Source: Mactromeris polynyma (taxonomy: Eukaryota; Mollusca; Bivalvia; Venerida; Mactridae). Taken from it: a stretch of 64,000 nt of DNA. The DNA is taken from contig JASFXZ010000001.1 of the NCBI GenBank assembly GCA_032209605.1, positions 32,740,619 to 32,804,618 on the forward strand, read 5' to 3'. The position numbers and the translations under genes were made by a program. The notes under the pieces are model-generated. The model did no database searches. It was given only the letters and a program-made list of their open reading frames with translations, and had not been told where the DNA came from. Numbering within the stretch: the stretch's first letter is position 1; each line of letters begins with the position of its first letter. Positions 24,301-36,400 of the stretch are shown piece by piece.

Positions 24301-27300
24301 TATTCATCGATGAATCGACGTGGTAAATTGTTCCCTGATGAGCCTTTACCACCACCCATAGAGTTTGAACCCAGGGGTAAAAGATATTCCATTAATGGAC
24401 GCCATATCAAGTATATGAATTGGGACTTTGACGTGCGAATGTCCACACTATCTGGTCCACAATTATTTGATATAAGATACAATAATGAGAGGATTGTTTA
24501 CGAACTAAGTTTACAGGATATAGCTGCATTCTACTCAGCAGATAGTCCTGCATTGCGTTTTGCCAACTATTTGGATAGCGTCGGTTTGATTGGTGCTCGA
24601 GCACGTTCGCTGGTGTCCGGTGCTGACTGTCCGTCACATTCGACGTATTTGAGTGCGGATCACTCGTTAGAATTAGACGACGAACCATTTCGCGTGGAAC
24701 GTGCATTCTGTGTATTCGAACACAACACAGGCGTTCCATTAAGACGCCATCTTTCCAGCGGCGGAAGCTCACGTAAGTTTTATGAAGGTATGGCGGATAT
24801 TGTTCTGACTGTGAGAACAATTTCTACCGTTATAAACTATGATTACATATTAGACTTCGTTTTTCATCAGAATGGCGCCGTGGAGGTTAAAACTATTTCT
24901 ACTGGGTACATTCTTACATCTAAACGATTTTCCGCCGAAGATGATTACGGCTTCCGGCTGCGAGATCAAATCATTGGTAACATTCACCATCACATGTTTA
25001 ACTTCAAAGTCGATGTAGACATACATGGAACGAAAAACAGATTTGAAACGATTGAAATTATGCCAACGGAAGTTGACAATTCGCAATGGTCGTCCGAAGA
25101 TAGAGCTCGTTTTTATCAGACGAAAATGCTTCGACATCAAGTAAAAACCGAAAAAGAAGCAGCTATGAAGTACAGTTTCGAATTCCCTAAATATCTTACG
25201 TTCTACAACATAGCTGCACAGTCGCCGTCAGGGGTACCTAGAGCATACAGATTATTTACAAGAGGAATGTCAAAACAGGTACGTATAAGATAACATATAT
25301 TCAGTCAAGGCTATCTGAACATACTGCCCTTGAAACGCACAGTGATTGCTTTTGAGTGCTTCCCGATCAGGAATTGTGTTACTATATTAAGATTTTAATG
25401 CTCTTTCGGTAAACGAAACGTCACTTTTAATATTTCTAGCGATGTTCAGAGCAAATTTTCCTGTCGAGTAAGAAACAATTTTGACATTGGTTACCTACAT
25501 AGGAAAGTATATAAATGTTCACTGTTAAGACTTTATAAACTTGTCTTGTTGTTATATAATCTGCAGGTAAATTTCAGACAAAATCAGGTGATTTCGAAAC
25601 CATACGTCCCAACCAGGAAACAAATAAAGCGAAACGACTATTCTTACATCCAGTTCAGGGAATTTTTAGGTTCACTATTCATAAAGTGAACTACATGCAG
25701 CTAAAATGCGCACCTTTTATTTGTGTAACCTCTTTTCAGAGTTGTCCTCTCTTGAGCAATAATCTCTCTTTAACCATAGTATCATTTATGCAGTAAGAAT
25801 CTCGGTTTAACGTCTCAATGGCAGTAACCTCTCACAAAACCAAAGGCTGGTGCTGTAGACAGTAGGCAATCTGTTTCGGAAGAGCATTCTTTCTACATGT
25901 TTACCACACTCGTATGCAGAAACGTTAGATACACATCAAGCATACATTCTGATACAAAACTGAATGAGGCGGCGAACAATATCTGATGTAACTGTTACAT
26001 ATTAAACATTTGATAAAATCTTCACATCAATCATGCCCGTACACATTAATAGGAACTACATCGTTTTGGGGTCAGTTTTTCACTTAGTTAAACATTCCTA
26101 TTATTGTATAAGTCATATATCGTGTGAATATCTTCGTGTATGTATTGAAGTCAACTGTGACCTCAAAGCTAGTTTGACCAACGAAACTGATATTCCAATA
26201 ACCATTTTGTCATTGTTTTACAGCGTCTTTACTTTACAACATGTTAGATACAGTTCGTATCCTCTATAAACTAAGTAACATACATAACAACCATCAGTTA
26301 TTTCTTATACGGATACTTTGTTGACTTTCATTCGGATAATATTATTAGTACAACGGAGGCTGCACACAGTGCAAGTTTCGTTTCTCTTCGACTTGTTTAA
26401 TCATCAACATATATAGCGCGTATGTGTTTCTGACTAGGTGATACTCATTGGTGCAGGACCGCGTGTTATATTTACCGAGTGTTAACAAAATGTTAACGTT
26501 TTTCGTTTTGTTACTAGATGATAAAGGAAGGAACTGGACAGGAACCATCTGTATCCTGGGCAAGGTACCAGGTGGCTGTTACAAAATACAAGGAGACAGA
26601 AAGAAGTAGTAGTTCCATGTATGCAATATGGGACGCTACTGATCCTGTAGTGAACTTCCAGAGCTTTATAGACGATGATGAGGTTATCACAGACGAGGTA
26701 TGTGTACTATGGTCACTTTTATTACATCGATAATTAAATACAGATTCACCGACCGAAATATTATGGAGTATCAGTGTCTCGTGTTCACAACAATACAATA
26801 CACAAAAACAGTAAAGCAGCACAAAGACTGTATCTCACGGAACATATACTACATGTTCAAGGACGTTTGCAGAACATGCATGTAGACTGTGTTTACGTGC
26901 AACTGTATATATGTATGTAATAGATGAATAGATTTGGTTTGAACAAGTATGCTCTAGGGTAATTTATTATGCATACTAGTAATCCAAACAAAAGTTAAAT
27001 CATTGAAATCTGACCTGAGTGCTGCATTGAATAAACCGTGAAAGAACTATTATGTCGACCCATGACAAGGGCAATGAGAGAAAAACATGTACCTACGAAA
27101 ATGGTAATATACGAGTATGCAATAACCATTCATTTTTAAACATACTTGACATTGATGGCAATTAACGGTTAAATTTCCGACATTTATTTGGTAATGTGGA
27201 CAAAACATTTTTTTCAAGACTTGATGACAAACATGTCGAGGTATCTTTTTGTGATTTACAGTTGTGTCAATTTTAATATTCTCCAGCATTATATATTTGA

Positions 27301-28377
27301 TCTCTCCCCCCCCCTTGTTGTCCCCTTGAACTTTCCGTGGTTGTTTTGATAGTCAGCCAGACTATTCCTTACTTCCACATTCCCACAGATGTTTGCCCTT
27401 CAAGACACCTCCTAAACTCCTCATATTTCGTGTGTTGATGTTTCCCTGGAATCAATGGGGGGAGCCATTTTTTATGTTTGTGGTATTCTCTGTAACAACT
27501 TAATCTTTCCTCTCTAAACAAATATTCATGAATGAGTACTGATATATGGCCGTTGTACGTTAATTCTAATGTGCGTGCAATGTACATATGTTGATAATAC
27601 TGGACAAAATTAATATCCTCTTATTTTTTATCAAGTAAAAGAAATGATGGTGTCTATTCATTAAACATGAACTTCAATATATCGGTGTTTATTATCAATT
27701 ATGTTCTTCTCCAATTACTAGATTCATCTGTTGTAATATTATACTGTTTAAAATGCTTAATAAACATCACATCGACTGTTTTCATGATATACTACAGTAA
27801 ACATTCTGTTTGAGGATGAAGTGTAAATGATGAGTTACTGTCGTGCTTTAGTGTAGTTATAATATACCTGATGCATCGAAAAGTCTAAATGCATCATTTG
27901 GTTCTTTTGCAAAGCTAACATGTTTCGCGAATGACTGCAATTCGGGTGCGCTTATATTTGTTTCAGCTATTCTGGTAGGTTTAAGATTGTGTCATTGAAT
28001 TGCGGCACCACCACACATATTACAACCAGATTGTAACATATATATATATATTCTAGGATCAAGTTGCCTGGGTGACGATGGGAGTACATCATATTCCACA
28101 CATGGAAGATTTCCCAGTGACCCCTACAGTCGGTTTGGATCTTTCCTTCTTCCTGCTTCCATACAATTACTTCGACGAGGACCCCGCCATGGGATCCAGC
28201 GACGCAATAAGGATAGAACCAAATAATCAAATAAAACTAAACCAGGGATTAAAAATAAGCCGTTATGGATTGTCAGAAAATTACCAATGTATTCCAAAGA
28301 AATCTAACTTTGATAAGAGCATAGAGGACAATCCTGAAAGTATATTTGATGCGCCTTCAGAATATCAAACTATATAG
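18340..28377 (+). CDS. Membrane copper amine oxidase (VAP-1/AOC3-like), four exons
   Basis: Exons: 18340-18379, 23363-25278, 26518-26697, 28057-28377; 818 codons. The short first exon starts with ATG and joins in frame to the CCCAAAATGGCG exon, although translation could also start at the ATG at 23371. A single N-terminal membrane helix at about 30-55 indicates a type II surface protein. The enzyme deaminates primary amines oxidatively to aldehyde, hydrogen peroxide and ammonia. Active-site marks: NYDY at 505-508, whose first Tyr (506) becomes the TPQ cofactor; the catalytic-base Asp in YLD (418); copper-ligand histidines in IHHHMF (555-557); the third ligand in [11 protein letters not shown] (His724). 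PYNYFDEDP near the C-terminus closely matches vertebrate AOC3. No truncation or frameshift is seen. A decayed copy of the last exon lies 5.7 kb downstream. Confidence 0.92.
19731..19907 (+). pseudogene. Fragment of a transposon-associated protein
   Basis: In the first amine oxidase intron, a 58-codon frame contains the segments [15 protein letters not shown] and [20 protein letters not shown], ending at TAG where a histidine/cysteine-rich continuation would be expected. From memory this resembles a recurrent uncharacterised domain found in many transposon-derived proteins of lophotrochozoans and cnidarians (an RxDxWA...R...DLxAADxxYH pattern). No start codon or partner exon is evident, so I read it as a relic. 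Confidence 0.4.
20813..21040. repeat. Fold-back element with arms of about 80 bp
   Basis: The left arm (about 20815-20895, beginning AAAAAATCAACGTAAATTTC) is the reverse complement of the right arm (about 20958-21038), with about ten differences in 79 positions. The centre holds a second, smaller inverted repeat (ACCTATTATCGGG and CCCGATATTAGGT). The whole would fold as one long hairpin. An 82-codon frame on the - strand overlaps it but is not supported. Confidence 0.8.
21713..21825 (-). repeat. Dispersed repeat family A, copy 2
   Basis: Reverse-strand match to 1210-1360 and 34999-35148, sharing GTCAAGGTTACAAACG, GTTGTTCGGTT, AGCAAGCCATGTTATTACGG and CTGCGCCGGAAAAA. It lies in the first amine oxidase intron. 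Confidence 0.65.
27305..27515 (-). repeat. Dispersed repeat family B, copy 1
   Basis: In the last amine oxidase intron. On the - strand it shares GGCAAACATCTGTGGGAA, GTGGAAGTAAGGAATAGTCT and ACTATCAAAACAACCACGG with copies at 36123-36400 (-) and 60580-60830 (+). The family is unclassified. Confidence 0.6.
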
Positions 28378-31300
28378 ATAGTAGAGCATTGATTTATAAT
28401 CCATTAGCATATCTTCAGTATTCTGTGTATATAATATCACTTAGTATGTCTGAATGTGTACATTTTATATGTGTACTGGTTTTATATCTGTTAACCAAAC
28501 ATTTTCTATGATCAATTATCCAAAATACATGGTATTTTATTATGTATGTGTAACTGCTTTCGAAGATTTATGCCGCTAACGACTGTGTTCCAACTTTAGT
28601 TTCGAAATAATTGGAAAACACGTACATGGACAAACCATAAGTGAGCATGCAATATCGGGAAGCATAGAAATAACACATTTAATTCCGCTAAGAATGAATT
28701 TGTTCTTGTTTAATGTGTATTAATACTCAGTCAAGAAATTGAAACGATTCTTGTTAAAGCAGGTAGGATAATAATAGCGTACGTGTAAGCAAGATGAGCT
28801 ATCCTCCAAAATAATTGTAAACCATCCCTAGTTAACTCCCTTGGATTATGCTTACACTTAGTATGAACAGTGAACATTGCATGTTTTTAATTATTTTAGT
28901 GCGTGTTGTTATATTGTCGTCATGGGTGTTATGGAATGTGTCTACACGGACTGCAAAGCTTTAAAATGTGTTACGCTGTCAGCTGGAATTCTGTAGTTTT
29001 TGCATGAACTTGTGTTTTAACTTGAACCTATTAATATTATTATATTTACTATGTCCAGAGTGCACTACTTTCAACTGTATGTGACGCATAAATACTTAAT
29101 AATTGTTAAATATGATAGTATAGCATTTATCTGAAATGGTGTTGTCCTTTCAATACCATACGCCTGTAAATGACTGTTTTTGTATGATACTTTAGATACA
29201 TTGTATGTTTGTTTTGTCTGAAAGGTAGCTTTTCGTTTAATTAGGATAAAAATTCTCATCTGACTCTTAAGAGACGTTGGATGGATATTACGTAGCACAC
29301 TAGTAACACGTTGTTACACACAAAAAACTGGACTGTTTTTGTCAAAATTTGCTTTTCATATTGAATAAATAAATATGAAACATATTTACATGTTTGTATG
29401 TATATAAAAGCCAAATCGTATATAAGCTTATCTCTGTTACAGTAATGAACATATGTTACTTCATTATAAGTTATACACCTGTCAAATGACCTTACGACCA
29501 AATACACAACACTAATCAAAGCGCTGTGAGAGTTGAAGGCCTGGTGTTGCTGACTTGTGGATTTGCTTGCTTGGTACAGATCTTGTGACTTGTTTATAAA
29601 CCAATTAACACATCATCTACTGTGTTTCCATATTATGCCTGCGGTAATTGTTTACCATAAGTTGTCTCGTGCAGACTGTACAAGTCGATATATCTTGCGC
29701 ACCAAATGAATTTTAGTTATAAACACATTATAACACTCACAAACTGTATATTACAGTATTTTGCAACAAATCCTAAACTGTAAACACTGGTAGAAAGTTT
29801 TCAGTTTGAAGAAACAAAAATTATGACAAGCAGTCGCGAAGTCTTACCTAAGTTTAACATTCACAAGACAAGCACGCCAACAATGTATGAACTGCGTTAC
29901 CCCTTTGCACAGTTACATAACCTCCAGCTGTTCAAGTCAGCTGGTCAACATCAGAATAAACTGGGTTTACTGCAAGTGTAATTTTGGAAAATTTAATCAG
30001 TTATTTAATTAAAAATGTAATTATTTTGTCTTAATGGATAATTTGATTGAAGGTAATGCACACAAAGTCAATTGTTCTCCACCTCGGAACTCTAATTCGA
30101 TATTTTTATATTTCCGCATCATGAACATTATGGGTGCCACGATACACCTGAAACACATCGCGATATATTGCAATACATTTGCAACATAATGCTGCATATT
30201 ATTAGTTACATATTCATATATTGACCTGGTACAATATGATACCATGTTGAGTAGAATCCGTATCGCAGGGGTGTCACTAGTTCTTGAAGTAGCCGGGAAA
30301 AGAAACAAAATAGGTTTTGGGGCTTGAGCTACTAAATTTAATTATGACCATTCATACTAGAAAAGTATCCGGATGTATTGAATTAACCCCCCTCCCCCCC
30401 CCCCACAAATGTTTGTTCACCGATACACACAAGGGAGACAACCCGGAAACATAAAATACAAAGATCATGTGTTTAGCCGATCAAGATATGTCAACTTCTA
30501 TGTTTATTTACGGAGCACGGAAATCTCACTCTACAACACAGCCACAACGTCATGTCATCTGACCACGTGTCCACAAAGGATTAACTGATCAGTAGTAGAA
30601 AATAACTAATTATTGAACTAATTGAAGTAATGGCGTCTACGTGAACATCTATTGATAGCAAGCGATTTATGTATTTAAAAATGTTGAAAGACAAGATCAT
30701 TTGTATTATATAAATTAAAAAGACACATTTCGTCAAGTATTAATTATTATAAAATTCTCGTTATTAAGACACCCATAGCTAAGCTGATCACTTTTTATTG
30801 ACAGACTGTAAACTACAGTATGTTAATCTAAAAACGCTATAACAAAACGACATAATTATATATACGAAACTGCACTTGATGTATTAAATGTACTAATGCC
30901 TGATAATTTTTTACAAGTATATACTACGAATTATTTGTATTGTCTTTCTACTATCCAAACACTCAAGGACTTAAGAAACTTCTCACCTAAAATCAATTGC
31001 GAACCGTAGCAAAACTTTAAGTTGGATATAAATTGCCATTTTAATTACATTCAGTACAACATTATAAAGTGCATTTGATTTTTTTCGAATTCTTATGTAT
31101 GTACAAGTACTTAATTGACAAGTGCAACTTAACACATGTCAAAACACTGTACATAAATGATAGTGGCGTTTTTTAAAGTCCTCGAGTATTTTATATCCAT
31201 GTGAGTATTGGTCATGAACAATATCATTCATTTACAACATTACAAGTACGTATTAAGTACGTTGTACGCATGTATTGTTTATATACTAGATCTATGTATA

Positions 31301-31956
31301 TATTCATGCGAGTCACGAGTCTGTAGTTTTGAAATATGAAATGTATATGTACAAAATTAATATGTAGTGATCTTGGTTTAATTGAAACAAAATATAGATA
31401 AAAGCTATTGTGTTATGTTATTTCAGCTGCTACTTCTATGTTTAGTGTGGTACATCAATTCAAGAATTGTTCTTTGCTGTAATCGTTGTGATAATTCAAC
31501 CACTACATACTTATATATTTGTTTAGGTTGTTTTGACTAAAACACGTGAAGCTTTACCCAAAACAATACCATCAAGAAATTTGATTCGAGTTAGTAATTG
31601 AAACGTCTCTGACGGTACAGTTCCCTAACGATACTTGATTTGTCCAGAAAACAGACACAATGACACGGTCAATTCAAGTAAACGAACAAAACAGATCTGT
31701 AAACGTTTTATTTGACCAGTAAACATGATGAGAATGGATAGAATGCTTCTGCTGAAACGGATTATAAATCGTCGAACTATACTGATGCAAATTTATCTTA
31801 AAGAAAACTTTTGCATCCAAAATATCTTTATTGACTACTCAAAAATACAATTCAAATCATGTGGGTGAATAACTCTTTATCAATGGTGACCGTATCAGTA
31901 TTGTATACACTCTTACCATTTGTTTCATGTAATCAAGACTGAGGCAAATATAATAT
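28378..31956. other. Intergenic DNA and amine oxidase 3' flank
   Basis: The part 28378-29095 is the 3' flank that was duplicated together with the last exon (see 33907-34745). AATAAA words near 29362 are possible polyadenylation signals but are about 1 kb past the stop. A poly-C tract lies near 30388-30405. A TTTATT word at about 31828, read on the - strand, may serve the Mab-21-like gene. No other gene seen. Confidence 0.4.
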
Positions 31957-33519
31957 TCACATAGTTGCTTCTGATTGTATTTCTTTTTCGGACACTAAAC
32001 CTAAAATGTTTCTCAATCCTATATACTCCGATACAATATGAATTAACTTTCGTATGTCTGACCTGTCGCTGAATTCTTCAAACATATTGTCTGTTACAGT
32101 CTTTAAAAAATATGGCCATACTCCTTTGAGGTAAATCCATAATGCTTGTATTGGCCATTTGGTATTCACAAACTGTGATTTAATCTCCGCCATTTGTTCT
32201 GGTGGTAAGGTTAATGGTGCAATATAAAAATATTCTTCAATTTGACGCCTTTTCGCCTGCTGCTCGAGTGTTTGTGTATTTGTGTCATCAACATGCTCTT
32301 GCAGACAAGGAATTCTCTTAACCATTCCTAACCCTTCCAAAAGTAAACTTTTTACTTCAATCACCAATGCCTTCCTATATTCTTCAGTCAGCTTTTTCGT
32401 GCAGATATTTCGAGAAGGGATAATGTAACTGGGAAGAATACCGGTTTCCATGGCGACTAATACCTTTCTAAGAGCCTGCATCACCCTGTCAGAGAACAGT
32501 TCTTCGGTAAATCCCAATGTTGTTTCCTCTTCAGATAACCAAAACATCACATTTTTTGTGATATATGACAGACTAGGAACCTCCGCATCGGGGTCAGAGT
32601 GTTGTAAAAGTTTCTTTAAAGCGTCGTCTAGAATTGTCTTACCAATTATCTTCATCAAACCATAAACCTTGATTTGTGTATCGTTAAATGACTTTACAAG
32701 TTCTACTTCAGCAAGAGCGTGACTTATTCTCCATTGCAAGTTTTCGTCTTCCGTATTCTCCACACCTATAGGTACTACATGTGCATCCACCCCCCTGATT
32801 CTATCAACTGTTTCATCTGAAGGCCAAGATTTGTCCACTTTACTGTCGCACCAATCGGTTAGGTGACGACTGAAACATTTTAGAGCTAAAACATTGTCGT
32901 AGTTCAACTTATGCCTGTTTAAAGGAACACTAAGAGTTACTGGACGTGCCGGCCCATGTTGTTTTTCTACATCCATTTTTATCACCTTATCATAATATTT
33001 TTTTCCAATCCCGTGTTCATTGACTTTGTTAGGGCTAAGTACTGCAGCAACAATATCAGACAGTGTACCATTGTTGGTAAGAAAATTTAAACCGTCTCTT
33101 TCTATACAATTACGCTTCACAATATTTGCACACTTGGAATTTTCCGATAGGGAGTGAAGTTTAAGGTATGCATAACCTTCCGGAGCACCCCTATATTCTG
33201 TCATGAAAACAGACGTTCCCTCACATTCTAAAACAGACTCATCTTGTGTATCAACACACATCGCGTTCATTGGTACTATCAGCCGATCAGTATCACTATC
33301 CCAAAAGCGCGTCATTCCTTCACGCCGGCTTCCGATCATAATTATATCAAATTTATCAAGAGAATCACAGTATTTGGTCATGTAACGATGAAAATATGTC
33401 GAGCCTTCCGAAGCGTTGTTGTAAATATTTGCCCTTGTGTCTGCTCTCTTCTTGCTATAGCCAAGCCTTCTTAGTCCATCCTGGACCTTTTTAGATAAGT
33501 CACGATCTTTATCCGACAT
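31957..33519 (-). CDS. Mab-21-like / cGAS-like receptor nucleotidyltransferase
   Basis: A single exon of 520 codons fits the Mab-21/cGAS superfamily in length and layout. The nucleotidyltransferase core has the GS motif at 63-64 and an acidic DxD pair at D76/D78, spaced from Ser64 as in cGAS (12 and 14 residues). A third acidic position fits D208 in the strand NYDNVLALKC. All three metal-binding residues are thus present, so catalysis is plausible. The C-terminal helical Mab-21 part shows WRISHALAEVELV (263-275) and YITKNVMFWLSEE. No cGAS zinc-ribbon thumb is visible. Animal cGLRs sense nucleic acid and make cyclic dinucleotides that signal through STING, but some Mab-21 relatives are developmental and inactive; which applies here is inference. 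An AG just before the ATG may be a 5'-UTR acceptor. Intronless members of this family are strongly expanded in bivalves. Confidence 0.85.
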   Translation of the reverse strand: MSDKDRDLSKKVQDGLRRLGYSKKRADTRANIYNNASEGSTYFHRYMTKYCDSLDKFDIIMIGSRREGMTRFWDSDTDRLIVPMNAMCVDTQDESVLECEGTSVFMTEYRGAPEGYAYLKLHSLSENSKCANIVKRNCIERDGLNFLTNNGTLSDIVAAVLSPNKVNEHGIGKKYYDKVIKMDVEKQHGPARPVTLSVPLNRHKLNYDNVLALKCFSRHLTDWCDSKVDKSWPSDETVDRIRGVDAHVVPIGVENTEDENLQWRISHALAEVELVKSFNDTQIKVYGLMKIIGKTILDDALKKLLQHSDPDAEVPSLSYITKNVMFWLSEEETTLGFTEELFSDRVMQALRKVLVAMETGILPSYIIPSRNICTKKLTEEYRKALVIEVKSLLLEGLGMVKRIPCLQEHVDDTNTQTLEQQAKRRQIEEYFYIAPLTLPPEQMAEIKSQFVNTKWPIQALWIYLKGVWPYFLKTVTDNMFEEFSDRSDIRKLIHIVSEYIGLRNILGLVSEKEIQSEATM

Positions 33520-33635
33520 ATTGCGACTACAGTGTTAAGTGAAGCCGTCGCTTGTTATACAAACATGTGTTAACGACATGCATAAATAAGGAAAATACGA
33601 CATAGTATGTAATTGTATTAACTTACTAGTATTTT

Positions 33636-33675
33636 ACGCGTGATTCTCACGCGTATCATATTGCCTCTCACGCGT
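33636..33675. promoter_or_regulatory. Three ACGCGT boxes upstream of the Mab-21-like gene
   Basis: ACGCGT occurs at 33636-33641, 33649-33654 and 33670-33675, two of them in the context TCTCACGCGTAT. They lie 117-156 bases upstream of the start codon. In AT-rich DNA three copies of this CpG-rich palindrome in 40 bases is striking, and it may be a bound site or just a short local duplication. Confidence 0.35.
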
Positions 33676-33906
33676 ATACTCGAGTATGTTGAAGTGTGTT
33701 GTTCTACATGCATTCGTATTCAATAGCCATATTCATATACTATGGCCGAATCCAGGATTTTAAGTTGGGAGCGAAATTTAGTTCTCTATAGTTACGTTTC
33801 CTGTTAATAAATTACGACACGGTAAATGTGTACGTTTCGTCTTTGTTCATTCGTCTATTTATAGCATGGACTTATGGTACTTTTATCTAATAATGTCACA
33901 AAAAAC

Positions 33907-34745
33907 ACATTAAGGATAGAACAAAATAATCAAATGAAAATAAATGAGAGGTTAAAATATACGCCCTTACGGAGTGTCAAAACAATTACCGATTAATTCG
34001 AAAGAACTTCGAGAGAAGTATAGGAACGATCATGAAGGCCTGTTTGATGCGCCTTCAGATCATGGAATTGCATAGGAAGTATCCCCTTGATTTATACTGC
34101 AACAACATCATTCAGTACTAGCTATAATCAATCACTCAGTATTTCTGTATGTGTATATTTTATATGTGCACTGGTTTTGTATCTGTTTAGGCTACTTATC
34201 ATTTTCCGTTATCAATCATCCAAAATACTTGGTATATGTTTAGTTTCGAAACAATTAAAGAACACATCAACAAACCATGCTCATGTATTAAACAAGTGTG
34301 TTTTGAATACCAGGATATGTTATTAAAAGCAGAGACTATCTAAAGAACGAAGTTTGTTAAACTTATGAAGTACTCAGACAATAAATGGTAGCCATTCTTG
34401 TCCAAACATGTCGAATATGGATGTATAAAATGTGAACATTATATACATTTATATCTGCTTAATACCATCATGATCATAGCGCATGCAATGCAAAGTTGAA
34501 AAATCTTAACAGTTACTGTAACGAGGAATGTGAGATTTAGTGCGTGTTGTTATATTTACGTCATGAAGAGTTATGGAATGAGTTTACACGGACTGGAAGG
34601 CTTTCAAAATGTGTTAGGCTGTCTGATGGAACTCTGTAGTATTTGCATGTACTTGTACTTGTGTTAAACTTGAAACTATTAATAGTATTGCATTTGCTAT
34701 GTCCAGAGTGTACACTGATTGCAACTGTATGTGCCGCATACTAGT
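33907..34745 (+). pseudogene. Relic of the amine oxidase last exon plus 3' flank
   Basis: Bases 33907-34075 align with 28205-28377: the frame opens with RIEQNNQMK against RIEPNNQIK in the intact gene, hits a premature TAA, shifts frame, then resumes and ends GLFDAPSDHGIA plus stop, against [11 protein letters not shown]. The similarity continues through the 3' flank to about 34745, matching 28378-29095 with gaps. Only the tail of the gene is present; the catalytic exon is absent. It is a decayed segmental duplicate on the far side of the Mab-21-like gene. Confidence 0.8.
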
Positions 34746-34761
34746 AAATGCTTATAACTAG

Positions 34762-34980
34762 GGTGTTTGGTATACGGACAAAATCCCCTCGGGCCAAAAT
34801 CCCCTTCGCTCATTGTGCACAAGGTGAACAAAATCCCCTTCGTGAATTTACTAGGTGGACACAATCCGCTTCATCAATTTAACAAGTATGACAAAATCCC
34901 CTTCATGATTTTTACAAGTAGGACATAACACCCTGACGGACAGACAGACGGACAGCCGGACGGACAGACGGATTCCACTG
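34762..34980. repeat. Dispersed repeat family D (ACAAAATCCCCTTC units, CGGACAGA tail)
   Basis: Five spaced copies of an AAAATCCCCTTC-like word (34786-34905) are followed by a GACGGACAGACAGACGG simple run (34932-34972). This looks like the end of an interspersed element; a fragment of the same family is at 6222-6300. Confidence 0.6.
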
Positions 34981-34998
34981 AATTTCGGTGAATAAAGA

Positions 34999-35148
34999 CT
35001 TTATTGAAAGGTTAACCAACCCGCGTCAAGGTTACAAACGTTGTTCGGTTGAAGAGAAATTGCCTTGGTGGTTAACGTAAGATTTGATTTACACAGCACT
35101 GATGTGCAAATAGGTATAAACATGTTAGTACGACTGTGCCGAAAAAAA
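34999..35148 (+). repeat. Dispersed repeat family A, copy 3
   Basis: Same-strand match to 1210-1360 over about 150 bases. It begins directly after the family D block, so the two may be parts of one larger composite element. Confidence 0.7.
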
Positions 35149-36122
35149 GCATTTTATCAAAATCATCATCGCACGGCTGAACTTGTTACAGATATTCCAA
35201 TTGTATTGTTTGTTCAAAACTTTCCAAGTTTCTATTTAATATTATACAGTTAAAACGGATTTCAGATAGTTCTTTGATACAGGTATGGTTAACTGTAAGA
35301 GTAAGGGCTTCATGCTTCTCAGGTTATTGTTTCCATGTGTTCATTTTATTACCATGTGGCAACTTACTGAAAGTGTTAAAAGGGAGTTGAAGTTGCTATT
35401 AATTGTATAATTTATCTAAAATAATTGTAATTTTAGTTAGATAAATGATTTTCCATTCCACCACATTACTCTCTGAAGGCAAATATATTCAAAGTAGAAT
35501 GCCCAATTTTAAGGCATACATCATATTTTTTAATTAAACTACCACTTCGTGCATATTTTGTTGTTTGTTTTATAAAATTCAATCGCTCGTTTCAACTAGA
35601 AACAAATTGCAGTCGCATCTAAAAAAGTAAAAATGTGGAAACGTCCGAAGAACTACAAATACATTTGATCTGACCTTATTTGGCATGTGACTTTGACATG
35701 TTTACGTGAGTATGTTGATGCATGCGTATTGTTATGGTTGCATGCATATACAAGTGCCGGATACTTATTGCTCATCTGAGTAATCATGGTAAATGAATCT
35801 ACTCAAAACGTAACTGGGGAGAATCAAACCAATTCGCCAGAATCTGCATTGTGCAGGATGTGAGATATCCTTTGCAGATACTTTGTCACTTTTTATGTTT
35901 ATGTTGGAAATCAATGACCAAATAGCGATTAATTGTGTGATTGGCTAGCTGTTAAATCGACCTAAACCCCCAGTATTTTACTGACTGTTCCAATGCTATA
36001 CATCGCTGTGTGGTCATTGTTTCTAGTATTTTTTATGTTTTTTTAGATGTATGTTAAGTTCTCCTTACCCCATATGCAGTTCATTGACTTGATATAATAT
36101 TCATGTTATTTTCTCCCCTTTT

Positions 36123-36400
36123 TTAGCCCGGGGCTGTCTTCCTTGCCTTGTTTCGTCTTTTCAATAATTTCCTCTTGTTGTCTCCATAAATTCTCCATGG
36201 TTGTTTTTGATATTCGGCCAGACCATTCGTTGTTCCCCCGTTCCCATACATGTTTACCCTTGTACCTCCCATGTCCCTAATGTTTCGTAAGGTGTTGTTT
36301 ACCTGTGGTCTGTGTGGGGAGGCATTGTCGTGTGTATGTGGCGTTCCCTTAACAACTGAAACTCTCTTTAACGATACTGTCATAAAATATTTGTCAAAGA
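36123..36400 (-). repeat. Dispersed repeat family B, copy 2
   Basis: The - strand has an 86-codon open frame, rich in Arg, Asn and Gly, ending KARKTAPG. Its DNA aligns with copies at 27305-27515 and 60580-60830 over at least 200 bases (landmarks ACATTAGGGACATGGGAGG, AAACATGTATGGGAACG, AAAACAACCATGGAGAA). This is the most intact copy. The frame may be a remnant of a transposon protein; I do not recognise it. Confidence 0.6.

Noticed and set aside
24407..25140. Antisense frames of 96-137 codons opposite the amine oxidase main exon
   Set aside because: Shadows of a strongly supported coding exon.
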